This document shows positions 8,307 to 16,716 of a DNA stretch of 64,000 nucleotides, piece after piece (within the stretch, counting starts at the first letter, position 1; each line of letters opens with the position of its first letter). Location: positions 186,001 through 250,000 of the forward strand of contig DDTK01000015.1 in assembly GCA_002344065.1 (NCBI GenBank), read 5' to 3'. Source of the stretch: Flammeovirgaceae bacterium UBA2366. GTDB taxonomy: Bacteria; Bacteroidota; Bacteroidia; Cytophagales; Cyclobacteriaceae. A program made the translations under genes and the position numbers. Under the pieces are notes generated by a model that worked only from the letters and a program-made list of their open reading frames with translations, was not told the DNA's origin and searched no databases.

Positions 8307-9380
8307 ATGACACTCAGCATTCGAATTAAAGAACGTGCGATCAACGCCTTACTGGTAGGTTTGGTCTTTTTAACAACAGGAATTTATTCCTGCTTCGCTC
8401 AGTCCGCATACAGTTCCGTGAACTATACGGATAGCAATCCTGCTAGCCGGGTTAAAAATGCCGGAAACAAAATCCGTCATGTACAAGGCATAAACCTTCA
8501 GGTAGAGGCCACACCATTGCAGGCTTCCATCAACAGTGCTTATCATGAGATTAAGCCCACTTTGGCGCCCTGTGGCAACCGACTTTATTTTAGCCGTGTG
8601 AACCATCCGCTCAACACAGGCGGCATGACCGATCAGGAGGATATATGGTACGCTGCGTATGACACCCTGACTCAGGAATGGTCAGAACCAATCCGTATGC
8701 CAGGTCAATTAAATACAGCCGGTCCCAATTTTGTAAATAATGTGAGCACATCGGGTGACACCATTATCCTGGGCAACCGGTACCTCAAAAATGGAAAAAT
8801 GAAAGCCGGACTTTCCTATAGTGTGAATAAACGTGGTCAATGGTCACAACCCATAACCATAAGCATCCAAGACGACTATAACATGTCACCACATGATAAC
8901 CGCTATGTATCACTGAAAAGTGGCGTAATCATCTCATCGGTGCAGCGTGCTGACACATATGGCGAGCGGGACTTATACGTAAGCTTCTGGAACGGTACAT
9001 CCGGCACTATACCGGTCAACATGGGCGGTGTTATCAATACGGAATACGAAGAATCATCACCGTTTCTTGCCGATGACCTGAAGACCTTGTACTTCGCCTC
9101 AAAAGGGCACAACGGTTATGGTGGTTATGACATCTTTGTAACGCGCAGGCTCGATGACTCCTGGACCAACTGGAGTGAGCCGGAAAACCTGGGTCCCGCA
9201 GTTAATAGTACACTAGACGATGAATTTTTCAGCATCTCTTCCTGTGGGGGGGTAGCTACATTCTCCAGGCAGGTTAATGTACACAACGTTGACCTGTACA
9301 AAATATCCATGGACGATCTGTTCTTGCAGCGGAAAAAGAAAAAAAATATGGAAAGCGGCTCAGCGCTTGCCTCCTTATAA
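8307..9380 (+). CDS. Secreted PD40 (WD40-like) beta-propeller protein
   Basis: 357 residues with an N-terminal signal peptide (hydrophobic to about residue 31, ending SCFAQ). The body holds repeated PD40 blades: SAYHEIKPTLAPCGNRLYFSR, then segments containing NTAGPNFVNNVSTSGDTII, YEESSPFLADDLKTLYFAS plus GGYDIF, and DDEFFSISSCGGVATFSR. This is the propeller found in the N-terminal part of Bacteroidota OmpA/PorE-like proteins, but no OmpA C-terminal domain follows. It is therefore a stand-alone periplasmic or surface propeller, probably a protein-binding module. It is monocistronic, between the signalling operon and a strong terminator, and its upstream region looks heavily regulated. Confidence 0.8.
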   Translation: MTLSIRIKERAINALLVGLVFLTTGIYSCFAQSAYSSVNYTDSNPASRVKNAGNKIRHVQGINLQVEATPLQASINSAYHEIKPTLAPCGNRLYFSRVNHPLNTGGMTDQEDIWYAAYDTLTQEWSEPIRMPGQLNTAGPNFVNNVSTSGDTIILGNRYLKNGKMKAGLSYSVNKRGQWSQPITISIQDDYNMSPHDNRYVSLKSGVIISSVQRADTYGERDLYVSFWNGTSGTIPVNMGGVINTEYEESSPFLADDLKTLYFASKGHNGYGGYDIFVTRRLDDSWTNWSEPENLGPAVNSTLDDEFFSISSCGGVATFSRQVNVHNVDLYKISMDDLFLQRKKKKNMESGSALASL

Positions 9381-9400
9381 TCTTTTTGTTTGGGCCTTTA

Positions 9401-9440
9401 GGCCGGGCCGGTGCCGCAAGGCCCGGCCCTTTTCATTTTA
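9401..9440 (+). terminator. Intrinsic terminator of the PD40 gene
   Basis: GGCCGGGCC (9401-9409) pairs perfectly with GGCCCGGCC (9420-9428) over a 10-base loop, followed by CTTTTCATTTTA. It lies 20 bases after the stop of the gene at 8307 and just before palindrome site 2. Confidence 0.8.
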
Positions 9441-9441
9441 G

Positions 9442-9458
9442 ATAGGAATATCTCCTAT
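9442..9458. promoter_or_regulatory. Operator-like palindrome TAGGA-N5-TCCTA (site 2)
   Basis: ATAGGAATATCTCCTAT; the core 15 bases are 9443-9457. It lies 64 bases upstream of the 29-aa ORF at 9523. A -7-like element (TAGTTTGC, 9487-9494) begins 37 bases after the centre, close to the 38-39 bases seen at sites 1 and 3. Confidence 0.55.
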
Positions 9459-9522
9459 GAGCCTGAAACTTTTTCAATCAAAAGCATAGTTTGCCCCAGT
9501 TTGTTCACTAAATATCGGTCTG

Positions 9523-9612
9523 ATGGGACGTCAAATTGTTTGGTTTATCGTTATCAGTTGTTTTATTATACTGGTGCTGCTGGGCGTTATGCTGGTGGCG
9601 GCAGTTACCTAA
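9523..9612 (+). CDS. Micro-membrane protein A (29 aa)
   Basis: A 29-codon ORF beginning MGRQIVWFIV and ending VMLVAAVT, followed by TAA at 9610-9612. Nearly all of it (residues 5-27) is one hydrophobic helix, with a single positive charge near the N terminus (Arg3), giving a likely N-in orientation. No family is recognised. It is supported by its own promoter-like region with palindrome site 2, and by the similar ORF at 9758 behind site 3. Proteins of this size and shape in other bacteria often bind and tune membrane kinases, transporters or proteases; that role here is inference. Confidence 0.5.
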   Translation: MGRQIVWFIVISCFIILVLLGVMLVAAVT

Positions 9613-9685
9613 CTGACTTTACTCCCAGGTTAACGTCATCTGTTCTCATGCTGACCATCGAGAACCAATGTTTATGAAAGAAAAC

Positions 9686-9700
9686 TAGGAGTATCTCCTA
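9686..9700. promoter_or_regulatory. Operator-like palindrome TAGGA-N5-TCCTA (site 3)
   Basis: TAGGAGTATCTCCTA is a perfect inverted repeat with 6-bp arms and a 3-base centre, followed by TAGGGCAAAAG as at site 1. A -7-like element (TAACTTTC, 9732-9739) begins 39 bases after the centre, and the ATG of the 28-aa ORF follows at 9758. Confidence 0.6.
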
Positions 9701-9757
9701 TAGGGCAAAAGTTGTGGTGTATTAAGCCATCTAACTTTCTGCATTAATCATAGAACA

Positions 9758-9844
9758 ATGGAAAAGAGAGCTATTATGGGATTGGTTTCGGTTCTTATTA
9801 TTATGGCGCTGTTGTTGTTCATGTCAATGGCTATAGCAATGTAA
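9758..9844 (+). CDS. Micro-membrane protein B (28 aa)
   Basis: A 28-codon ORF beginning MEKRAIMGLV and ending SMAIAM, TAA at 9842-9844. Residues 6-27 form one hydrophobic helix very rich in Met and Leu; the N terminus is charged (EKR), so N-in is likely. The upstream bases TAGAACA before the ATG are A-rich, as is common for Bacteroidota starts. Its sequence is not obviously homologous to the 29-aa protein at 9523, but size, topology and the upstream palindrome match. A short GGAAGGTTCCC followed by six Ts (9850-9866) may terminate it. Function unknown. Confidence 0.5.
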   Translation: MEKRAIMGLVSVLIIMALLLFMSMAIAM

Positions 9845-10221
9845 AGAAAGGAAGGTTCCCTTTTTTGTAGCTATTGTCATTATAAGTGATTACTAATTAT
9901 TTATTTAAGCCAAATTAATGTGTTGGTGCCGTACTATGGGAGAATGCAAATTTACAGGAGTTACTCTTATTGTAAAGGAAATGATAGTTACTACTTTTTG
10001 AATTTTAAGACAGGAAATTGTTATATACTTTTTCTGAAAGTAAAAATACAATTCCTAAAGGTGGATCCGAAAAACCTTAGAAACTATTTTCAATATCCAA
10101 CCCCGGAGTCACAACTTTTATAGAGTCCCGTGGAGATATTTTTACTGAGAAATTTTTTCTAAGCCCTTTTGAGTCAAATGATGTATGATATTAATTGGTT
10201 GGCGAGTAGTTAATCGACCTG

Positions 10222-10243
10222 AAAATCATCCATTTTGTGCGAT
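10222..10243. repeat. Direct repeat copy A (22 bp)
   Basis: AAAATCATCCATTTTGTGCGAT matches 20 of 22 bases of the copy at 10385-10406. The two copies flank a terminator-bearing segment, with starts 163 bases apart. Confidence 0.6.
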
Positions 10244-10329
10244 GCGGACTTACTGCTTGCGCCATACTTTTGCCAGTAAGTAGAAGTCTCTTCTTTACGA
10301 AGACAAGACATGAAGCAATTCAGTCAACT

Positions 10330-10366
10330 AGCCAGCCTTTCCAGGAAGGGCTGGCTTTTTATTTTG
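10330..10366 (+). terminator. Intrinsic terminator with no obvious upstream protein gene
   Basis: AGCCAGCC (10330-10337) pairs with GGCTGGCT (10349-10356), followed by TTTTATTTTG. No convincing protein gene ends just before it, so it may end a small RNA starting near the repeat at 10222. Confidence 0.65.
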
Positions 10367-10384
10367 TGTTCTTCATCTTGGTAA

Positions 10385-10406
10385 AAAATCACCCAGTTTG
10401 TGCGAT
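10385..10406. repeat. Direct repeat copy B (22 bp)
   Basis: AAAATCACCCAGTTTGTGCGAT matches 20 of 22 bases of the copy at 10222-10243. It ends 31 bases before the start of the protease gene at 10438, so it could be part of that gene's promoter or operator. Confidence 0.6.
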
Positions 10407-10437
10407 AACTCAACGGATCACATCGCGTTGATTCTGA

Positions 10438-11430
10438 ATGATGAAGATTCGCAGTTTTTTGACACTCGTTGGGTTGGTGGTTGCTGTTCATGTTAGCACG
10501 GCCAATCCGTTAGGCGATAAACGGTTTGCTATTGAAGATGGTGCTTGTGAAGTGACATTTATATATAGAAAGTTCAATGAGTTGATCGTTCTATCTGCTC
10601 AACTCAATAATTCTGTTAGCGTTAACCTTATTTTGGATACCGGATTCCGAAATACAATTCTCTTTGGTAAAAAATTTCAGCGAGAGGTGAATCCATTCAC
10701 ATCAAAAACGATCTCTTTTTCCGGCTTAGGTAACGGTTCGCCCCTTATGGGTAAAATCTCCCTGGGTAATGAATTAAAATTTAATGGTCTTAAGGGGAGC
10801 GGTGTTGTGATTGTTGTGGTACCAAGCCGGGCGTTTGTCAATGAAATGCCAGGAATTGATGGTGTTATTGGTTACGACTTGTTGCGCTGGTTTGAAATTG
10901 AAGTTAATCCCATAATGTCAACCGTAACATTTCGTCATCCGGAGGGCAATTCAATTCCTGATGGATTTACTAAGCTGGATCTAAACAAAGAAGAGGTGTT
11001 ACCGATTGTATCAGGTCAGATTGAAGCAACACGCCATACAAGTAATGTGCTGCCACTATTGATTGATACGGGCTCTCAACTTGGTGTGCTCTTGAAGTCC
11101 CAACAGATTGATTCAAGTCATTGTGAAATAATGGCCAGGGGGCTTTGTGGATATATAAAAGGTGTGGAGGCATCCGGGGAGGCGTTCTGGATTAGTCAGG
11201 TTCACATGGCTTCAGGTTTTTTGTTTTCCGTAATTCCAACGGATAAAGAGGAGATGCTTTCCATAGGAATGGGCTTTCTTAAAGATTATGTATTCATCAT
11301 CAACTCAGTAGAACAATATGTTGCATTTAAAATACCAACGAATGAGCAACAAAAAGGGAGGTCTCAGTTTCCACTAACGGAAATAGCTCAGAAGATGAAT
11401 CCGCATGTTGATTCCGACACTTTGCAATGA
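10438..11430 (+). CDS. Secreted retropepsin-like aspartic protease with two DTG motifs
   Basis: 330 residues with a signal peptide (about 1-22, ending STANP). Two active-site-like motifs are present: LILDTGF (Asp67) and LLIDTGS (Asp210), each starting a pepsin-like half (about 45-175 and 190-310). This fits the clan AA aspartyl protease proteins common in Bacteroidota, in which two lobes in one chain form the catalytic pair. The substrate is unknown; location is periplasmic or secreted. Downstream lies the SusC/SusD operon, 125 bases away with its own operator-like palindrome, so it is probably a separate transcript. The C-terminal 20 residues are polar and probably disordered. Confidence 0.82.
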   Translation: MMKIRSFLTLVGLVVAVHVSTANPLGDKRFAIEDGACEVTFIYRKFNELIVLSAQLNNSVSVNLILDTGFRNTILFGKKFQREVNPFTSKTISFSGLGNGSPLMGKISLGNELKFNGLKGSGVVIVVVPSRAFVNEMPGIDGVIGYDLLRWFEIEVNPIMSTVTFRHPEGNSIPDGFTKLDLNKEEVLPIVSGQIEATRHTSNVLPLLIDTGSQLGVLLKSQQIDSSHCEIMARGLCGYIKGVEASGEAFWISQVHMASGFLFSVIPTDKEEMLSIGMGFLKDYVFIINSVEQYVAFKIPTNEQQKGRSQFPLTEIAQKMNPHVDSDTLQ

Positions 11431-11481
11431 TTCATGTCAGGAAAGTTGCTAACTGAAGGGGTCAGAATTCCAATACAAGAA

Positions 11482-11498
11482 TACCACAAACTGTAGTA
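11482..11498. promoter_or_regulatory. 17-bp palindrome upstream of susC-like gene
   Basis: TACCACAAACTGTAGTA matches 15 of 17 bases of the perfect palindrome TACTACAAATTGTAGTA at 17036-17052. A -7-like AAGATTTG (11507-11514) follows within 10 bases, so the site would overlap the -33 region, a usual position for a repressor. The arms contain TACA/TGTA, the core seen in BlaI/MecI/CopY-family operators; the link to that family is a suggestion only. Confidence 0.55.
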
Positions 11499-11555
11499 CA
11501 CGACTCAAGATTTGACTTTTGACTTTTGGATTATTAATAAACTAAAATTAATTCT

Positions 11556-14500
11556 ATGAGTAAACTACTACGAATTTTGTGTACAGCAGCTTACGTATTG
11601 TATGCTGTGATTGCCTATTCTCAGGGCACCAGAATCTCAGGCCGAGTGACGGCTGCGGATGATGGTTCGCCATTACCGGGTGTAAACGTTTTACTTAAGG
11701 GTACAACTATTGGTACCGCAACTGATTCTGACGGCCGGTATGCTCTTTCGATTCCCACACCAGGCGGATCCTTATTATTTTCTTTTATTGGTCTTCAAAC
11801 TACTGAGGCTGAGATTGGAGAAAGAACTGTTGTTGATGTTTCGATGATATCTGATGCAACCCAGCTTACCGAAGTAGTAGTGACTGCTTTAGGCATTGAG
11901 CGTCAATCACGAGAACTTGGGTATGCTGTTTCAGGTGTAAAGTCTGAGGATTTGTTAGTGGCACGGGAATCTAACATTCTCAATCAGTTGCAAGGAAAAG
12001 TTACAGGTGTGACAATTACCCAAAGTTCTGGAAACCTGGGCGGCTCCACAAAGATTTTAGTTCGCGGTATTACCTCATTGAGTGGAAGAAACGATCCTCT
12101 GTGGGTTTTAGATGGTGTTCCTATTAATAATGCACATGATAACACAAGTACTCAAAACAACCGCATTACTGGTAACCGTGATTTTGCAAATGGCGCTTCG
12201 GTTATAAACCCTGATGATGTAGAATCTATAACCGTATTGAAGGGTGCAGCAGCTACTGCGCTGTATGGATCACGGGCGGCTGCCGGTGTTATTTTAGTGA
12301 CGACAAAGAAGGGAAAAGCATCCCAAGGAAAAGCCACTGTGACGTTTAATTCATCTTTGCGATTTGATAATCTTTTCAGAACACCTGATTATCAAAACCA
12401 ATATGCTGGAGGTTCATTCTTCAAGTATGATTCATCTTTTGTTGCGAGTAGTTGGGGCGAACGGATTGAAGGCCAATTGGTAACAGAATCACTAACAGGA
12501 AATGTAGTTCCGCTCCAAGCTTATCCAGATAACATCAATGATTTTTACAGACAAGGTAAGAGCCTGATAAATAATATTTCTTTTTCAGATGGAAACGAAA
12601 AAGGCGATTATCGATTAAGTGTATCATCTTTGAATCAAACCGGTATATTGCCTAATGCTGCGCTAGACCGATTGACTGCAAGCTTCAATGCAGGTATGAA
12701 ACATAGCGAGAAATTGAAGTCGCGTTTTGGGTTGCAGTATATAAATACACAATCGCAAGGAACTGGGGTTCAGGGTGCAAATGATCCAAATATTTTTGGG
12801 GTTACAAGTTTTGTGAGATCAACAAACTACAATAATTACAAACCATGGATTGATGCTAACGGTAATCAGTTAGGAACTGCGGGACCAACGGATAATAATC
12901 CATTTTGGATTCAACACGAAAATAAAAATGAGCGAGATGATGAACGCTTCTTGGCAAATTTTGAAACAACGTACAACCCTATTCAATCTTTGAGTTTTAC
13001 GGCTCGGGTGGGTTATGATTTTGATAATGATAATCGATTGATTACTAACCGAGTAGGAACTCGATCAAGGGCCACAGGTGATTTTCTGATTGACAAAATC
13101 AAGCGAACCCAAGCAAACGTAGATATTATTGGAACTTATTTTAAAGACCTTAATCAAGAATTTAATCTAAAATTACTGGGTGGTTTCAATTATAATAAGC
13201 GTCATTTTAGTTCGGAAACTCTTTTTTCACAAAATTTAGCGGTTCCAGAGTTATTTAATCCAGCTAATGCTTCTGTAAATACCCCAACACGTGGCTTTGC
13301 TGAGCAGGTGTTGCTTGGTGTATTTGGAGAGGCTTCACTGAGTTACAAAAATTGGGCTACTCTTTCTCTAACTGCACGTAATGACTGGTCTTCAACTCTT
13401 CCAGTTGATAATCGTTCCTATTTTTATCCATCAGCGAGTTTAGCCGTTGTTTTAACCGATGCACTTGACATTAAAAGCAATGTGTTGAACTATGCAAAAC
13501 TAAGAATCAGTGGAGCACAAGTTGGTAATGATACTGGTCCTTATCAACTTGATTTTCAATTCTTCCCTGTTTCGCAAGCTACAGGTCAGTATAGTCTAAA
13601 TGTAAACTTTCCATTTGCCGGCCGTTTAGGATTTGGTGCAGCAAATACATTGCCTGCCGGATCTGCATTATTGCCAGAGAAGACTACCAACTATGAATTT
13701 GGTACAGAATTGCAATTCTTTAATAGTCGTATAGTACTGGATGCAGCCTATTTCTATTCGAGCAACACAGATCAAATTATTTCATTAACAATTCCCCCAT
13801 CAACAGGATTTTCGGCAAGAGTACTGAATGCAGGTGAAGTAGTAACTTCAGGGGTTGAAATTTCCTTGGATGCATCTGTTGTGAAAACATCTAATTTTTC
13901 GTGGAATTCAATTGTCAATTTTTCACATGCCGAATCAAAAGTTGAAAGGCTTGCACCTGGTTTGGATCGTTTTCTTATAGCAAGTGAATTCAATAATATC
14001 CAGGTGGTTGCCGTTCCGGGTAAGGAGTATCAATTATTTGGTACGTCTTATTTAAGAGATGAAACCTCCGGTAGAATCATCATCAATCCACAAGATGGTT
14101 TGCCACAAGCTGGACCATTGAAAACATTTGGCTCTGTATTGCCTGACTTTACAATGGGTTTTATCAATAATTTCTCGTTCAAAGGCTTTACACTATCAAC
14201 AACAATAGATTGGAGAAGTGGTGGTCTTATTAGCTCGACTACAGCTGGAACCCTGTGGAGCAATGGAAATTCGACTGAAACAGCTATAAATCGTGAAGGT
14301 TCTTACATTATTACAGCTGGTGTATTAGCTAATGGAGACGGTACATTCCGAGATAATGATATTCCAGTAAGGACTACGCAAACTTTCTGGCAAGGTTTAA
14401 CACCTGGTGGTGCAGCCGAATCTCAGATTTTTGATGCCTCCTTCGTAAAATTTCGTGAGCTTGGATTGTCATACAGCTTTCCAAAAAGCTTGATTGGAAA

Positions 14501-14684
14501 CACTTTTGTTAAGGGAATTCAGGTTGGGATAGAAGCTCGTAATCTGGCATTACTTTACTCTAAGGTGCCACATATTGATCCGGAAGCTACACTTTTTGGT
14601 GCTGGTGCTGATGGACTCGGTGTAGAAAGAAATTCGGTTCCTTCTACCAGAAGTATTGGTTTTAACTTAAGAATTACGCTTTAA
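11556..14684 (+). CDS. SusC/RagA-family TonB-linked outer membrane protein
   Basis: 1042 residues. Signal peptide (about 1-23, ending IAYSQG), then a carboxypeptidase-regulatory-like domain (about 25-105; GRVTAADDGSPLPGVNVLLKGT, with the typical GTxTDSDGRY), a TonB plug domain (about 115-235; VLDGVPINN, VESITVLKGAAATALYGSRAAAGVILVTTKKG), and a long beta-barrel ending in RSIGFNLRITL. These proteins import oligomeric nutrients across the outer membrane with a SusD lid. The gene lies 12 bases before the SusD-like gene. Length and domain order are normal for the family; substrate cannot be predicted, as no glycosidase or peptidase specific to a substrate is in the operon. Confidence 0.95.
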   Translation: MSKLLRILCTAAYVLYAVIAYSQGTRISGRVTAADDGSPLPGVNVLLKGTTIGTATDSDGRYALSIPTPGGSLLFSFIGLQTTEAEIGERTVVDVSMISDATQLTEVVVTALGIERQSRELGYAVSGVKSEDLLVARESNILNQLQGKVTGVTITQSSGNLGGSTKILVRGITSLSGRNDPLWVLDGVPINNAHDNTSTQNNRITGNRDFANGASVINPDDVESITVLKGAAATALYGSRAAAGVILVTTKKGKASQGKATVTFNSSLRFDNLFRTPDYQNQYAGGSFFKYDSSFVASSWGERIEGQLVTESLTGNVVPLQAYPDNINDFYRQGKSLINNISFSDGNEKGDYRLSVSSLNQTGILPNAALDRLTASFNAGMKHSEKLKSRFGLQYINTQSQGTGVQGANDPNIFGVTSFVRSTNYNNYKPWIDANGNQLGTAGPTDNNPFWIQHENKNERDDERFLANFETTYNPIQSLSFTARVGYDFDNDNRLITNRVGTRSRATGDFLIDKIKRTQANVDIIGTYFKDLNQEFNLKLLGGFNYNKRHFSSETLFSQNLAVPELFNPANASVNTPTRGFAEQVLLGVFGEASLSYKNWATLSLTARNDWSSTLPVDNRSYFYPSASLAVVLTDALDIKSNVLNYAKLRISGAQVGNDTGPYQLDFQFFPVSQATGQYSLNVNFPFAGRLGFGAANTLPAGSALLPEKTTNYEFGTELQFFNSRIVLDAAYFYSSNTDQIISLTIPPSTGFSARVLNAGEVVTSGVEISLDASVVKTSNFSWNSIVNFSHAESKVERLAPGLDRFLIASEFNNIQVVAVPGKEYQLFGTSYLRDETSGRIIINPQDGLPQAGPLKTFGSVLPDFTMGFINNFSFKGFTLSTTIDWRSGGLISSTTAGTLWSNGNSTETAINREGSYIITAGVLANGDGTFRDNDIPVRTTQTFWQGLTPGGAAESQIFDASFVKFRELGLSYSFPKSLIGNTFVKGIQVGIEARNLALLYSKVPHIDPEATLFGAGADGLGVERNSVPSTRSIGFNLRITL

Positions 14685-14696
14685 AAGATACACTGT

Positions 14697-16145
14697 ATGA
14701 AAAGTATGACTAAGTATTTTATAGTTGTGATGGCAATGGTTGTTATTTTAACTATTCCCATTTCTTGTAGCGATCAATTGGATATAAATACTAATCCGTT
14801 AACAGCATCTTCAGCTGATCCTAATGTAGTGTTACCCTTCGTAATTGTACAGTACAGTAATCGGAAGACTACAGAGATTGGTTTGCGAATGATGGATGTT
14901 TGGCAGCATATTTCAAATATTTTTAATAGTCCAAAAGGCGGTGGTAATGCTGCTGGTGGATTTCTTTCTGGTAATTTTTGGGGTATGCTCTATCCACAAG
15001 CGATAAAGAATTTAGTGCTGGTTGAAAATGAAGCAAAGGCCAAGGGAGTAACTAATAATAATATTGCCGCAGTAGCTATTACATTAAGAGCGCTTGTTTT
15101 TTATGACATAACAGCCTGCTGGGAATCAGCACCCTTTACCCAAGCTATGAATGGTGCTCAATTTCCATCACCTGAGTTTGACGATCAGGAGACAATTTTG
15201 AATGGCATAGTTGATTTATGTGATGAAGCAATGGCGTTAATTGACGCAATGCCTGCTACTGGGAATGCTTTATTAACAGGGGACTTGATTTATAATGGAG
15301 ACATGACCCTATGGCGTAGATTTGCCAATTCATTAAAGCTTCGTGTTTTAATGATGATTCGCAATAAGGATACATCAGTGGATACTGAAATTGCTGCCAC
15401 GTTAGGGCAACCTTTGATAGAGACAAATGCTCATGCAGCAATGTTAAAGTATTCCGGAACAGCAGGTAATGTTAATGCGTGGTTACAACTTGTTACAGCC
15501 TTTGGTACCGGATCAAATGAAACCACGAACTATTGTGGTCCCTCACCGGTAATTCGAGATCTCTTAGAAGGAGATCCGCGTCTTGAGTTGTGGTGCGTTG
15601 ATGGTACAAACGGTAATTATGAAGCTAGTGATATCGGTATATTTCCTAATGCTACAAAAGCTCGAATTTCAAATAATGTTATTAGAGGAAATCTACCTGA
15701 TGCTTGGTTTTTGCCTGCTGAGGTTACCCTGTATCGTGCTGAATTAGCTGCTAAGGGTGTTATTGCAGGTAATGTGAATGATTTATATCGTCAGGGCGTA
15801 ACGCTGTCCTTACAATGGTGGGGTGGTGCAATACCGGGTGCTCAGAAGACCTTAACACCGACTGAAATTTCTAACTATGTTAATAGTTTACCAGATATCA
15901 CTGGATTAACGCAGAATGAACAATTGCAGGCAATTGGTGAAGAGCAATACTTGCAAACATTTTGGATGCCTATTGAAGCATGGACGCATGTTAGAAGAAC
16001 TAAAATTCCTGACATTCAGGCGGCACCTGGCTCTACAATAACAACAATGCTTAAGCGTCTGCAATGGTCACCAACAGAGGTTTCAGCTAATCCAAACAAT
16101 CCAATTCAGCAATTGACGGATGTACCAATGTGGTTTGAAAATTAA
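14697..16145 (+). CDS. SusD/RagB-family nutrient-binding lipoprotein
   Basis: 482 residues with a lipoprotein signal peptide and lipobox Cys24 (IPISCSDQ). The pattern DINTNPLTASSADPNVVLPFVIVQ and the C-terminal LWMPIEAW/RRTKIP type features place it in the SusD-like_2 group (SusD/RagB superfamily), tetratricopeptide-like helical proteins that close over the SusC barrel and bind substrate at the surface. It follows susC by 12 bases and precedes the lipoprotein at 16159 by 13 bases, so the three form one operon. Confidence 0.92.
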   Translation: MKSMTKYFIVVMAMVVILTIPISCSDQLDINTNPLTASSADPNVVLPFVIVQYSNRKTTEIGLRMMDVWQHISNIFNSPKGGGNAAGGFLSGNFWGMLYPQAIKNLVLVENEAKAKGVTNNNIAAVAITLRALVFYDITACWESAPFTQAMNGAQFPSPEFDDQETILNGIVDLCDEAMALIDAMPATGNALLTGDLIYNGDMTLWRRFANSLKLRVLMMIRNKDTSVDTEIAATLGQPLIETNAHAAMLKYSGTAGNVNAWLQLVTAFGTGSNETTNYCGPSPVIRDLLEGDPRLELWCVDGTNGNYEASDIGIFPNATKARISNNVIRGNLPDAWFLPAEVTLYRAELAAKGVIAGNVNDLYRQGVTLSLQWWGGAIPGAQKTLTPTEISNYVNSLPDITGLTQNEQLQAIGEEQYLQTFWMPIEAWTHVRRTKIPDIQAAPGSTITTMLKRLQWSPTEVSANPNNPIQQLTDVPMWFEN

Positions 16146-16158
16146 ACTCGTTAAAATC

Positions 16159-16698
16159 ATGAAAAAGATATCATTATTTATTTTAAGCATAAGTCTACTT
16201 GCATCTTGTACTGACTTTGATATTGATGACTTAGGCTTTAAGTTAGTACCTATTGATAGTTATGTCGCTTTTGCGAATGCAGGTGGTGCCGTAACACCAA
16301 TCGTTAGAAATGTTTCGGAGACATCGGCTATACAAAACCTGCGGATTGAATGTCCTGCTGGCTCTTTATCTGATATTACGGTAACCTATTCTTTTACAGG
16401 AAGTGCAGTTTTTGGAACCGATTTTACGGTTACCGCACCTGGAGGAACAGCATCTGCAACCGGTGGTACTATTGTTATTAAGCGCAATAAAACACCCGGT
16501 GGATTGGCTGACTTTGATTTTGTTAACTTGGGTATTGACCCAATAACAGATGGAGTAGTTGATGGTAACAAAACCCTGACCATTACACTCGTCAGTGCTA
16601 TAAATGCCGATGGAAAGGAATTTGTTGTTGGCCGTGGAGTTGAAGGAGCAACTATTTATTTAAAAGAAGCGGTTATCAATATTAGTGATGTTGATTAA
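16159..16698 (+). CDS. Small surface lipoprotein of the Sus-like operon
   Basis: 179 residues from ATG 16159, which gives a proper lipoprotein signal (MKKISLFILSISLLASC, Cys17); a longer frame from 16120 would overlap the SusD gene and spoil the signal. The mature part is beta-rich with a Calx-beta-like pattern (VTYSFTGSAVFGTDFTV, then GNKTLTITLVSA), resembling DUF4843-type or other accessory lipoproteins coded after SusD genes. It probably sits on the cell surface and helps substrate binding or complex stability. A strong terminator follows at 16717. Confidence 0.75.
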   Translation: MKKISLFILSISLLASCTDFDIDDLGFKLVPIDSYVAFANAGGAVTPIVRNVSETSAIQNLRIECPAGSLSDITVTYSFTGSAVFGTDFTVTAPGGTASATGGTIVIKRNKTPGGLADFDFVNLGIDPITDGVVDGNKTLTITLVSAINADGKEFVVGRGVEGATIYLKEAVINISDVD

Positions 16699-16716
16699 CG
16701 AATTTTATTAAATAAG

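Larger units (their letters stand above)
9845..10437. other. Long intergenic region, no convincing protein gene
   Basis: About 590 bases of AT-rich sequence. The two frames open here (from 9920 and 10237) give low-complexity, aromatic or unstructured translations with no recognisable features, and I do not call them. It does contain a 22-bp near-perfect direct repeat and an intrinsic terminator, listed separately. These could mark a small RNA or the remains of a lost gene. Confidence 0.5.

Noticed and set aside
9920..10123. Possible 67-aa ORF in the gap before the protease gene
   Set aside because: Translation is rich in Tyr and Lys with no domain, signal or coherent membrane segment, in AT-rich intergenic sequence.
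10237..10431. Possible 64-aa ORF overlapping the terminator at 10330
   Set aside because: It would run through a strong intrinsic terminator and has no protein-like features.
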